DNA of 64,000 nucleotides, from the NCBI RefSeq assembly GCF_025399195.1, contig NW_026252117.1, positions 1-64,000 of the forward strand. The letters run 5' to 3'. Shown one piece after another: positions 29,699 to 40,779 of this stretch (its first letter is position 1; each line of letters starts with the position of its first letter). The translations under genes and the position numbers were made by a program. Under the pieces are notes generated by a model, which saw nothing but the letters and a program-made list of their open reading frames with translations, searched no databases and had not been told where the DNA came from. The stretch is from Umbelopsis ramanniana AG (taxonomy: Eukaryota > Mucoromycota > Umbelopsidomycetes > Umbelopsidales > Umbelopsidaceae).

Positions 29699-30308
29699 TT
29701 AAATAAAATCGCATTCGTTTTCTTGGAGCTGGCTGGCTGGTGCCAAATTCCCGCGTGGGACGGTACGTGGGTACCCTGACCTCTACCAAACTCAGACCCA
29801 TACGACCGTCTGCACATTTTTTCACTTTTTTCTAACCTATCGCATGCGAAGCATAAAAATGCATTAAGACCTTGATTGGCTGGCAAAGATATTATATTAG
29901 TTTCATATTCGCAAAGGAAATGTTCTCCACTTGGGAATAATAAGAGTTTGGCCAGCTAGATTTGGTCCCACAAAAGAACATCGTGTAACGTTCATAAAAA
30001 AAAGAGAAGAAGAAAAAATAAGCCAAAAGTACCCACTCTTCCTCTCTTACTTATCTCGCTTTGTGTGAGCAGGGCCCAATCAACCCAACCTTTGCTCCAT
30101 TGCGAACTTCATTGACCCCCATATCCTCACGTTTCAAGGCTCAGATCCCTTTTTTTTCTATACTATTTATTCCTATTTGCTCGTCTTGTCTTGAACTCTT
30201 TTCTCGTTAAACTCAGTTTCACCATCATCTGTTGAAGATCTTCAACATTACCCACACCACAACCTTCTTTTCGAACCACATCGTTGTCTCGAAAGAGTCC
30301 GTCCGTCC
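29699..30308. other. Upstream region of the Cdc24 gene
   Basis: 610 bp without a gene. It contains a purine-rich tract (about 29996-30020) and a C/T-rich leader just before 30309, common before fungal start codons. Confidence 0.55.
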
Positions 30309-33300
30309 ATGGCAGCACTCGCTTTAAAACGAAGAACCCCTTCACTGGGAACTCTTCCTACCATCAGCGGGTTGTCAGTCACTTCTATTGACTCCCCACT
30401 CCCCACCAACTCTATCACCAACAAGCCAGCATCCTCCTCTTTATATCACACCTGTCGATCCGTGTTGGATAGACTCTCGGATGTGCCCGGATTTGACTTC
30501 TATCTCGACATGGAGAATTTGCCTCCACTAAATCTGACTTCTCCTACCACATCTGAGCCATCAACCCCGACCCTGGGTGCCAATAGCGGCGATCCGTTAT
30601 CTAAATTATGGCAAATCGCGAGACAAGGATCCAGTCTCTGCTTATTATTCAACACATTGAAACCCGAAACACCCCTTAAAATTAACCAAGATCCCGGTCT
30701 GAACACTGTCAATTCATGTAAAGCAAGTGTATACCATTTCTTGGTAGCTTGTAAAAAAGAGTTAGAGTTCAGTGAAAGTGATCTGTTCACCATCACAGAT
30801 CTTTACTCCAACGACACCAATGGTTTTGTCAAGGTGAGCGAGCGGGCCCTATTTTTATTTTTATTTTTTCTACCCATTTCGATGGAAATCACATGACCCC
30901 CTCTCGCTCGCTTGCTTGGAAACTAACCCTCCACGCTTTTCCAATAGGTGGTGAACAGCATCAACAAAATCCTCGCCAAACTCGAAGACGAAGGTCTCGT
31001 TTCAGCTCCTCGCTCACCTAATCGCAACTCTGACCCAAATGCTCCCAAAGATACCCGTGATAAGGTGGTTTATGAACTAGTCGAGACTGAGCGGAAATAC
31101 GTCCAGGATTTGGAAATTTTATTGGTAGGGTTTTAGGGATCCCCTATCCACACCATGTTTTCCCAAACTAACAAAAAAGCTTGACCCCTTAGGAATACAA
31201 AAATGAATTGCAAAAGCAAAGTGTTCTGCCACCCGATACCGTGCATTACATATTCGCTAATTTGAGCTCTCTTCTGGATTTTCAACGTCGGTTCATGATC
31301 CAAATCGAGGATGTTGCTGATAAAGCTCCCCAAGAGCAACGTTTCGGTTCCTTGTTTATTCAAATGGAAGAACTGTTCCAAGTATATGAGCCTTTTTGTG
31401 CCAATTATCAGGCGGCTCAAGACTTGGTCAGCCAAGAAAGTACCAAGCTCCAGAAATTGTCGGATATTCTGAATCCTACTTATGAGTTACCATCCATGCT
31501 CATTAAGCCTGTCCAGCGTATTTGCAAATACCCACTTCTCCTTTCACAACTCATCAAAGCCACCGACAAGGAATGGCCACATTATCAAGAAATGACGGAG
31601 GGTTTGGAATCTATTCAACGAGTCACCAGCAGAGTCAATGAAGTTCAACGACAATATGAAAATCTTCAAATTGTGCAAGATCTCAAGCGCCGTGTTGAAG
31701 ATTGGAAGGTAAGAAAAAAAAATTAGAGTTGATGGCTTAGCTATTACCAAGGACACTCTTTTGCTCACCCCCCCCTTTTCTTTTCATTCCCATGATAGGG
31801 CTATGCTGTGGAACAATTTGGTCAACTTCTGCTTCAAGATCGATTTTTGATGGCTACCAATGATGCTGAGCGTGAACTTCAAGTTTTCTTCTTTGAAAAA
31901 ATCTTGCTCATTTGCAAGGAGATCAAGGATAAGAACAAGTTGTCAAAATCAAATTCCATTTCTATCAAAAAAAAGAGACGTGCGAGTTTGCAACTCAAGG
32001 GCAAGATTTTCATTGCCAGCATCATTCAGATTGTGAACAATAGCAAAAATGGTAAGGGCTTAGTATATCGGGTGCTGTTTCCTCAACGAGTATGCTTTTG
32101 CTGACTCACTCTCTCGACTTATTTGCTTATCCATAGGTGTCTGGGCCCTCAAAGTGTTTTGGCGAGATGCAGAAATGGAATCTTTCTCGTTGAAGTGTCG
32201 AAATGAAGAACAGCTCAAGATGTGGGAAGCTGCTCTCAACAAGGTTTTGCAAGAGAACAAAATCAATGGTGGTACCAATGGAACCGCTAAACGCAATGTT
32301 TCCAATACTCAGCTTGCTTCCCTTGCCCACCTTCATATTTCACCTCGCAGCTACCGTGACGACGACGACGCAGCTTCATTTATTGATGAAGAAGAAGAGG
32401 AGGAAGATGAAAGCGAAGAATATTCACATGATGACGATGATGATGAGAGAAGAAACCGATCACGTTCCAATTCCATCAATCCATACGGGCGACCCTCGAT
32501 CACGCGCTCTAACCGTAGTGAAAGCTCGGCTAGCGATTATCATCCATCTTGGCGAACCGGTACTCCTCCTGTGCCATCTTCGTCCAATTCTAGGCACTAT
32601 AACAACATGCCTGGCATGACTTTACCTCCATTGCCTAAAGCCAACCCAAGTGCTAGTACATCGTCTAGCGCATTGACAACACCTACTGCCGAATACGGTT
32701 TGTATCCCGCGTCCCCTCCTCCTTCAAATCCTTCTTCACCTACCACTTCCTCGAGAGCGTCAGGCAATGGGCCAGTACGACAGCGTCGTGGCACCGATGA
32801 AGCATCTCCATTATCGGAAACCATTGTCAAGTTTATGATGAATAATGATCCCTCCCAATACCCTCCCAATGGTGGTCCATCCTCCAGTGCGGAAACCGAG
32901 CGACATTATCCTGGTTCGATGGGCAGGGCCCAATCTCACTCTGCAGCAGCCGGCGTGGGTCTTGGCTTATATTCCAGCACTGGTACACCCCCCATCCCCA
33001 ATGCTGCGTCTCTCAGTCAGACACGATTGCGATCACAGAGTAGTCCCAACATCCATCGTCCTACTCAAAATACGTGGGATCAGCAGCATCCTGAGATGCC
33101 CATCAACTCACGGACTCTGTATAACCGAGCAGTTGATCCCAATCTTCCTTCTCCTATCGAGGCTGGTCGCCTTTCTCCTCGTATGGTGAATAACGTGGAT
33201 AACCATGAGTCCAGTCAGGCACCGTACACTCCCACTGGTTCCGAGCAACCTTCTACGACTGCCACCATGCGTCTCAAGCTCAATTTCCACGATAATATCT

Positions 33301-33518
33301 ATGCCATTGTGGTGTCACCGGATATTAATTACCAAGAGCTCATGGACAAGGTCGGTAAAAAGATTCGTGTCGTAGCAGGTCTCGGTCCCAATGATTCTTT
33401 ACGTATCAAGTACCAAGATGAAGATGGTGACCTTATCACTATCAATTCCGATGACGATGTTCTCATGGGTTTCGAAAGTCGAGGTGGCAGCAACACCATG
33501 AACTTGTTTATCAGCTAA
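30309..33518 (+). CDS. CDC24: Cdc24-type Rho guanine-nucleotide exchange factor
   Basis: Five exons: 30309-30833, 30948-31124, 31193-31708, 31799-32051, 32137-33518, giving 950 residues. Domains in order: calponin-homology-like Cdc24 domain (about 45-195), Dbl-homology domain (about 230-410, with ELVETERKYVQDLEILLEY and the KPVQRICKYPLLL signature of CR3), pleckstrin-homology domain (about 425-560), a long Ser/Pro/Asn-rich disordered part starting with an acidic run (EEEEEEDESEE), and a C-terminal PB1 domain (about 868-950) with the OPCA motif YQDEDGDLITINSDDDV. It activates Cdc42 and binds scaffold Bem1 via PB1, directing polarity and hyphal growth. The architecture matches yeast Cdc24 (854 residues) with a longer linker. 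Confidence 0.95.
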
Positions 33519-34077
33519 ATGTCACACAATTTTACCATTCCCGCCCGCCCTTTTTACACCCTCTTCTTTATTTCCTTTGATCAGAAAGGGCCTATTCAGA
33601 AACACATACCTACCTAACCATCATTCACACTTTTCATGTTTCTTCGTCTCTCTTTTTGCTATTAGTCCCCCATCGATGAAAAACCCGATAGATTTATGTA
33701 AATACTACCGACCATTTTCCCCATTTTTGAAGTACAGTAAACCCTCGTATTTATCTTTTTTCTTTTTTGAAGGGAAAAAAAAAAGAAATAAAAACTCCTC
33801 AAGATCTACTTAATGTTACAATGCGTCGGAAGGACGTGATGTTTCTCAGTCCACCTTTTAGTGATGCTTTCCACCAAAACCTTTTACCGGGCGGGCGGGA
33901 CATTCAATGGGAGGGACTTGCTGCCAGGCAAGTGTGACCTCTAGGGGGATGTGCACACAGCCAATGATAGCTCGGCACGAAACGGTCGCAGATCCAATCC
34001 AGAGCAGTCACTCAGCCATTCATTTATAAGCGGGTTGTTGGTAAATTATCTCGTTTAGACAGCTTATTTTATACAAC
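33519..34077. other. Spacer and PDI promoter
   Basis: 3' flank of the Cdc24 gene, then the PDI promoter. Features: CCCGCCCGCCC near 33540-33550, GGGCGGGCGGG at 33889-33899, an ERSE-like element listed separately and TTTATAA at 34023-34029, about 50 bp before the PDI start. An open frame at 33577-33813 has no motif. Confidence 0.55.
33961..33979 (+). promoter_or_regulatory. ERSE-like element (CCAAT-N9-GCACG) before PDI
   Basis: CCAAT at 33961-33965, nine bases, then GCACG at 33975-33979. The animal ER stress response element is CCAAT-N9-CCACG, so this differs by one base. It lies 99 bp before the start codon of a gene that is a classic unfolded-protein-response target. Confidence 0.4.
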
Positions 34078-35691
34078 ATGGTCAAAACATCTTTTGTTTT
34101 CGCTGCTGCTGCCACCGCCTTCCTTACTCTTGTTCAAGCCAAGAGCGATGTTGTTGACTTGAGTGCCAGCACCTTCGACTCTCACATCAAGAAGGAGGAA
34201 GTTACTTTGGTCGAGTTCTTCGCCCCTTGGTGCGGTCACTGCAAGGCTCTTGGTAAGATATCCACTGTACTATTTGAAAATGGTGCTGTTCTCATAGCTG
34301 ATCCCTCTCCTTAGCTCCCGAGTACGAGATTGCTGCCACCACCCTTAAGAAGGACAATATCAAGATCGCCAAGGTCGATTGTACCGTTGAACAAGACCTT
34401 TGCAGTAGCCAGAATGTCCAAGGCTACCCCACCCTCAAGGTTTTCCGAAGCGGTAGCCCTGCTGACTACTCTGGACCTCGTAAGGCTGATGGTATTGTCA
34501 GCTATATGTTGAAGTAAGCCCATTGGACCGCTGCATGAAATCGTTTTCCTGGTCCGCAGTTTTTGGTAACACATTGGTTTTTATAGGCAAACCCAACCTC
34601 CTCTCACCAACCTCGATGCAAAGACTTACAGCGACTTTAAGACTTCCGACAAGGTTGTTGCCATCGCATATATTCCTGCCAAGGACAAGGACAGCCAAAA
34701 GATTTTCGAACAAGTTGCCAACCAGCTTCGTGATGAATACACCTTTGGTCTTGTTACTGACAAGAAGATCATTGCTGCTGAAGGCCACCAGGATACCCCA
34801 AGCATTGCTATCTACAAGCAATCCGACAATGAAGTTGTTTTCTCTGATGCATTTGATCTTACTGAGATTTCCCAATGGGTCAAGCTTAACTCTCTCCCCA
34901 CCTTTGGCGAGATCGACGGAAACACCTTCTCATCTTATGCCGATCTCGGTCTTCCCATTGCTTACAGTTTCTACGAAAACGAGGAACAAGCTGAAGAGGT
35001 TGAGCGAGTTCTCAAGCCACTTGCTGAGAAGTACAAGGGAAAGATCAGCTTCGTCAAGATCGATGGTTCCAAGTATGGTCAACATGCCCAGAACCTTGCC
35101 ATTCCTCAAGAATATCCTTCCTTCGGTATCCAAAACCTCGAAGATGGTAGCAAGTTCCCCTTGCTTAACAAGAAGGCCACCGATGTCGAAGCCGTTGATG
35201 AGTTGACTGCTTCTGTCACGGATGGTACTGCCCAACCCCATATCAAATCTGCTGTTGCTCCCCAGCCCAACGATGGCCCCGTCAAGGTCGTCGTTGCCAC
35301 TGAATTCTCTGATGTTGTCCTCGACCCCAAGAAGAATGTCTTCTTGGAAGTCTATGCTCCCTGGTGCGGACACTGCAAGACCTTGGCTCCTATTTGGGAA
35401 GAGCTTGGTGAACTTTACGCTGACAGTGATGACATGGTCATCGCTAAGATGGACGGTACTGAGAACGATGTTCCCCCTGAAGGCGGTTTCCAGATCTCTG
35501 GTTTCCCTACCTTGAAGTTCTTCAAGGCTGACACCAACGAAATGATTGACTTCAATGGCGACCGAAGTTTGGAAGGATTGCAGGCTTTCATCGCTGAGGT
35601 GACTGGCGAAAAGGCTGATGAGGAGCTCGAACAAACTGAGGAAGCTGCTCCAGCAGACGAAGATGCTAAGGAACAGCACGATGAACTTTAA
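34078..35691 (+). CDS. PDI1: Protein disulfide isomerase
   Basis: Three exons, 34078-34252, 34315-34513, 34587-35691, giving 492 residues. An ER-luminal oxidoreductase that forms and reshuffles disulfides in secretory proteins. A signal peptide covers about 1-21. Thioredoxin domain a holds APWCGHC near 50-57, domains b and b' follow without active cysteines, and domain a' holds a second APWCGHC near 376-383. The acidic tail ends with HDEL, the fungal ER-retrieval signal. The first intron sits directly after the first active site. Codon use is strongly biased to C-ending codons, as in highly expressed genes, which also leaves long stop-free frames on the opposite strand. An ERSE-like promoter element suggests stress induction. 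Confidence 0.97.
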
Positions 35692-36556
35692 ATGTAACTT
35701 TTACATGATCCCAAAACCCCCCCTCCCCTCAACTCCCAGAAACCAAAAAAAAAGCAGAAAATTTGCTACCCTTTCCCTGATTCATAATGTACAAGTTATT
35801 GTTTTGGCTTACACCATATTTGCTATGGTTTCCCCCAAATGCAAAATGATTCAAAAACTATAAATATACATTTTCCGTTTTGCAAGCAAGCTAAATATAT
35901 TTTGATAAAGGGTTTCTAATCATTGCGTGCAAGAGCTTCATCGCTTTCCAAGAAATGGGGAAAGTTTTCATAAAATAGAATGAATTGTTAACGCTGGCAT
36001 ATACTTTCTTCCTTCAAGAAGTTCCCACATCAGCAGAACTGAACTTCAATCACGCACTGGCCATGGTTGCCTTTTGACTTCAAATGCAAATCTCCTGGTC
36101 TCCAAGTTCTGCACAGTTCTCCGCAGCCTTCCAGATCCTAAGGTTCTTAGTCCTCACAGTACCCAGGCTTCTACCCAGCAAGACGGCTGTCCGTACAAGT
36201 GAGTCATGAAAGAGAGAATGGTGGCACGAGACTCGTTGGCAGTCCACGCATAATGCTCTTCCCTGCTCTCCCGGCTGTCATATACCGTCGTCTAAATGTC
36301 CGGGATAATGACCGCTATCTAAACCCTGGATACTTTTAGGTAAACTTATATGGAAACCAATTGCTGTGAAAGTATGGAGCCGATCGATTTAACTTGATCT
36401 CTGTTCATGATAAATTCATCGTCTATTCCATCAAAATTCAATTTTGACTTGCCGTAAATTCGTTCGCTATTTTGATCCAAATAATTCGAAATAAAAGAAT
36501 AGCCTTCTCTGAATGCCAACTTAATAATTGCCGGTATCCCTCATTGACCTTTTCAA
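35692..36556. other. Gene-free 0.87 kb spacer
   Basis: 3' flank of PDI and upstream region of the CorA gene. AT-rich first half with TATA-like and polyadenylation-like sequence near 35850-35900, then mixed sequence. No gene is supported. Confidence 0.55.
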
Positions 36557-38850
36557 ATGGACCGAAAGCAAACCTCGTCCTCTTCAGACGCAAATGAGAC
36601 TTCCGCACAGTCGACGGCAGCTGAACGTCGAGCCTCACTGTTAAGACGCCCATGGCAGTCCTCGCAGGACCCTTCAATTCAGAATCGGTCCTACTCCGTC
36701 CCCAGTGGTCAAGAATCGCAAAGGTCAGTCGACGCAAGAGGCAAAAGTATCTCTTGTGCTTCTGTCTATTCCCAAGAATATGTCATGAAAGAGGGACTCG
36801 ACCCCAATGTCAACGACAATGACGCCGATGACTGCTCTGATCACGACTCCGATGTCGACTCGGAAGGTCGCCCTCGTTCACGCAGATCCTCCAACGTCGA
36901 AGAGGATGTCTGCTATCCGTTTCATTCAACGTATAAAGAAAAGGATATATCAGAAGTCGCCAGTGACATCAATTTAATCGCACTCCACAACTACCTTACA
37001 AACCATGACCATGACACTATGCAAAGTACCCTTGAATCAGATTTGCCTGGACCCAAGTCAGGAATAGATTTCCGTGTGGAAGATCTCGGAAGTCGATTTG
37101 GGCATAATGATGGGTACTCAATGTTTGGTGATGAAAAGGAGACTAGATCAAAGGTAGCGCTAATTCAGAATAATTATGCAATTGGGGAAGGGGGAAATAG
37201 TTCTCCTCGATCGGTTACTCATTTTTCGACTTTGTCTCTACGTTTTCTTCATTATACAGCAACCATTACCTCGTCGATTTGTATTTTATAGTGTTGCCAC
37301 TGGAACAGTCAGGAGTGATTCACTAGCTGGTCTGCAGCATGAAGGTTCAAATCTAGAAGCACTTCTACTGGCAGGGAACTTTTGGATAGATATCACTTCA
37401 CCGACTGACAGTGAGATGAAAACAATTAGCAAGGTAGGTTTGTTTCCGATGAGGGTTTCCGCTCTAAATTTTTTTTTGGTAGTGTTTGACAATAGGATTG
37501 ATCCATGTTTGCACATTAGGTGTTCGGTATACATCCTCTCACAACTGAAGATATTCTAACAGAAGAATCCCGTGAAAAATGCGAAATTTTCCCTAATTAC
37601 ATGTTTGTATGCTATCGCGCATTCAACCAAGACCACTACAGTCCTGATTTCCTTGAACCCGTCAATTTCTACAACGTTGTATTCAAACATGGCTTGATAT
37701 CGGTAATATTTGACTTCTTCTTCATGGCACGTTAGGAGGGAAAGGAGCTGATCTTTGTTACCCATAGTTTCATTTTGAGCCTTCCTCACACTCGCACAAT
37801 GTTCGTAAACGAGCCAGACAATTACAGGGGTTCATCAACGTTACCTCCGATTGGATCAATTATGCCATCATTGATGATATATCAGACAGCTTCGGACCGC
37901 TTATCAAGCAAATTGAAGTTGAAGTCGACTCCATTGATGACCTTGTGCTATTGCTACGAGAATCAGAACAATCGGACATGTTGCGGCGAATAGGATCTTG
38001 CCGAAAAATGGTGATGCACCTTTTGAGATTGTTGACTTCAAAGTCCGATGTCATTCGAGGACTCATCAAGCGTTCTGAGGATAGAACAAGAGAATACAAT
38101 AGCCGATTCTATGACGCAGGGAATCCATTAATCAATCTTGGTGGTTTAGCAGGCGTTCACCGAAGTGGAACAGCGACACCAACACAACTCGCTCCCAGTG
38201 CTGTTCCAAGGGAAGGCGCGTTCAAATTCATGCCAACCAGCTCCGAGTATACAGGCCACCCTGAAGAAGAAGACAAGCACTATAATCCGGATGTGACAAT
38301 GTACTTTGGGGATATTCAAGGTAAAGAAAACAGACAAACGTATGGCTTCAGAGTGACTTAAACAAGAACACCCCCTCTCATTCTCAATTAGATCATATTG
38401 TTACCATGCTACAAAATTTAAACCATTATGAGACTATCTTATCAAGAGCTCACAGCAATTACCTTGCACAAATATCCATAGAACTGACACAAACCTCCAA
38501 TTCTTTCAACCAAACTGTTTCAAGATTAACGGTGTTTGCAACCGTTTTAGGTAAAATTTCCCCCAAGTGATGTCAACGAGTGAGAGTAACCGAATTTAAC
38601 AACGTTTCGTGGTGGTCAACTTTACAGTGCCTATGAACATTATAACGGGTTTATTCGGTATGTAGAATAGCTAAAAGCAAAATATGAGGGTGTATCGACA
38701 TATGTTTTTAATGCTTTCGATTTAGGAATGAATGTTAGGGTGCCTGGAGAGGCATTTCAAGACCTCGGATATTTTTTCTGGATAGTGGCCTCGTTGGCTA
38801 TGTTCGCAGTATTTTCTTTAGCGTTGGCAAAACGTGCTGACCTGATGTAG
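36557..38850 (+). CDS. CorA-family Mg2+ transporter (Alr/Mnr2-like)
   Basis: Seven exons: 36557-37153, 37260-37433, 37520-37702, 37768-38320, 38392-38550, 38628-38657, 38726-38850, giving 606 residues in frame. The N-terminal 200 residues are Ser/Asp/Arg-rich and cytosolic. The CorA funnel domain starts at PRRFVFYSVATG and includes FGIHPLTTEDILTEE, typical for the superfamily. A long helix leads to two transmembrane helices near the C-terminus; the first ends with the pore signature GMN in GLFGMNVRVPGE. The GMN signature is split: the exon at 38628-38657 is only 30 nt and ends within the Gly codon before Met. It imports or stores Mg2+ at the plasma membrane or vacuole. The first donor, GTAGCG, is weak and the exon 1 end is the least certain boundary. 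Confidence 0.9.
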
Positions 38851-39163
38851 AGATTCCTTTTATTTTAAATATAACATGCCATTTAAGTGGGTTTTTATTA
38901 TCGCCGTTAGGAATTTTCTGCAGGTCTAGCCAGTCAATAGAGCGTAAGCGCCCCGCCCGAAAAGGTTATGTTAGACTTTGATTAATCAAGTTCAAAGAAT
39001 GTGACAACCTGTTCAGTTCTAAGAGTGCATTTTTGGCGGCTGGATAAGATCAGTTTTTATTTCCCTGACGCACCGATCGATGGTAATGACAAACATGTAT
39101 AAATATATAGAATCGTGATTTTGTCCATGTCGTTCGTACCTCTTTTCACTACTTCTTTTAAAA
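38851..39163. other. Spacer and promoter of the secreted-protein gene
   Basis: 313 bp between the CorA stop and the next start. It holds the GC box and TATA box noted separately and no gene. Confidence 0.5.
39098..39110 (+). promoter_or_regulatory. TATA box before secreted-protein gene
   Basis: TATAAATATATAG lies 54-66 bp before the start codon at 39164. GC-box-like CCCGCCC is at 38952-38958. Strong TATA boxes fit a highly expressed gene. Confidence 0.5.
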
Positions 39164-40057
39164 ATGCGTGTTTGCTTGACAGCCATTGCCGCCCTTCTTT
39201 TGACTCAGATCGTTCTTGGTCAAGATGTAGTCCAAGATGATGTTGCTGCTACTACCTCTGTTGAAGTTGCCCCAGAAGGCACTGCTGCTCCAGAAGCTAC
39301 TGCTGTTCCAGAAGAAGGTGATGCTCCCGCTGCAGTTGAGAAGAGCAATGCTGAATTCCAGCTCTTGGCTGATTTTGATGCCACCCCCATCGAAACCGCT
39401 CTCGAACTTGAACAAGAGTTCCAAATCTTGAGCTGGACCAGCGCCAACCCCATCAGCACTAAGTCCTTCGTCTTTGAGCTTGAAGCTCCCGCTCATCTTC
39501 TGTTGACTGATTTCAAGCAAAACGGTGATTCCTTCATGGTTTACGATAACGGCGAGGTTATTGGTGCCACCAGACCTGCTGTGACCACTGAAGCCTATGC
39601 TGAAACTCCTGAAGACGCTGTTGCCGATGCTTCGTTCAGTAAGGCTGCTTTCCCTCTTGCTCCTGGTGCTCACAACATCACCATTGAGGCTACCTCACCT
39701 TTCGAATTTGGTAGCGCTGCTGTCCGCTTGGTTGCCAACGAACAATCCTTGTACAAGGAGGATGATGATGACGAGAAGGACGAACACCACAAAAACCACA
39801 AGGATACTCACAGAAAAGGCCAAGGTCTTACAGCTACCGCCTATGTTGAAGTCTCCAGCATTGTCACCAAATGGGTCACCCTGTTTGCTCCTGTCCCTAC
39901 TCCCATGGTAGTTCCTAGCAGTCTTCCCAGTGGAAACACTGGGCCGTCCTTCACTTTCGTCGCCACTGTCACAGCTCCATCAGCTGCCTCAACTGAAGCC
40001 TCCTCTACTGAAGCCTCCTCTTCTGCACCCCCTGCTGTAAACACGGTTGTTATTTAG
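39164..40057 (+). CDS. Secreted acidic protein of unknown function
   Basis: Single exon, 297 residues, not recognised. A signal peptide covers about 1-19 (MRVCLTAIAALLLTQIVLG). Next comes an Ala/Pro/Glu-rich low-complexity stretch (about 25-65), a globular, beta-rich domain of about 140 residues (about 68-205) with no cysteine, then a charged linker (EDDDDEKDEHHKNHKD) and a Ser/Thr/Pro/Ala-rich tail with the repeat STEASSTEASSS. No GPI-anchor signal: the C-terminus is short and not hydrophobic enough. Codon bias toward C-ending codons and a strong TATA box suggest high expression. Likely a cell-wall or extracellular protein. Confidence 0.8.
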   Translation: MRVCLTAIAALLLTQIVLGQDVVQDDVAATTSVEVAPEGTAAPEATAVPEEGDAPAAVEKSNAEFQLLADFDATPIETALELEQEFQILSWTSANPISTKSFVFELEAPAHLLLTDFKQNGDSFMVYDNGEVIGATRPAVTTEAYAETPEDAVADASFSKAAFPLAPGAHNITIEATSPFEFGSAAVRLVANEQSLYKEDDDDEKDEHHKNHKDTHRKGQGLTATAYVEVSSIVTKWVTLFAPVPTPMVVPSSLPSGNTGPSFTFVATVTAPSAASTEASSTEASSSAPPAVNTVVI

Positions 40058-40779
40058 GTCAGTTCGACTGAAATTAACGCACATTTGCAAAAGAAATCAC
40101 TCTAACCCACACACTTTCTGTTTGCATCCACCATTACTATCAAAATCCATTGTTTTATTTTGTCATCACAACAGGTTAAATCAAACACCAAATTGACAAG
40201 AGGAATTCGCTCGCCCAAGAAGGCGAAACGATGACCATCATAAAAAACTACGTTTAAATTCCAACCTTACGCCCGCTCCCTCCGACCTCAACTTGTCTTC
40301 TCCAACTCTGATACCAGCCTTTTCATACTAGACAGTAGACGCATTCCTTGTACTGCCGTTTTAAATAATGAATACCAAATATTTTAATTGTTCTATTTAT
40401 CATGGATTTGTTTTGACAATATGCCCAAGTACGCTCTTCTGCAGCTTACATTTTGAACAGTCAGTGCATGAAATAAGCCGGTTGTTATTGGCCTAAAAGG
40501 CACACCCTTGTTAGCCGTTCATCACTCTTTCGATGAGCACCCCAGAGCTGTGCGAGTCCACCACCGGTGCCATCGATGCATAGTTTTGCTTTCACAAGCA
40601 GAATAATGCTGACAAAATTTCAGCACTGCCAAGAGACTGCAAATTTTCCTTGGCTCTGTGCCACTGCCCTGATTTGCTTGGAAGGGCCGTGCCGATAAAT
40701 ACGTGGTGGTTTGAGGTGTCAACCAACCTTCTCTTTTTCTTGTCCGCAGCCAGGCGTCTTTGGCTTCCTTTCAGCAATC
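40058..40779. other. Gene-free 0.7 kb spacer
   Basis: 3' flank of the secreted-protein gene and promoter of the BAP31 gene. Short open frames on both strands have no motifs and overlap each other. Nothing else seen. Confidence 0.5.

Noticed and set aside
34930-35679. Minus-strand open frame of 249 codons opposite PDI
   Set aside because: Antisense shadow of a highly biased gene; no motif, and the sense protein is unmistakable.
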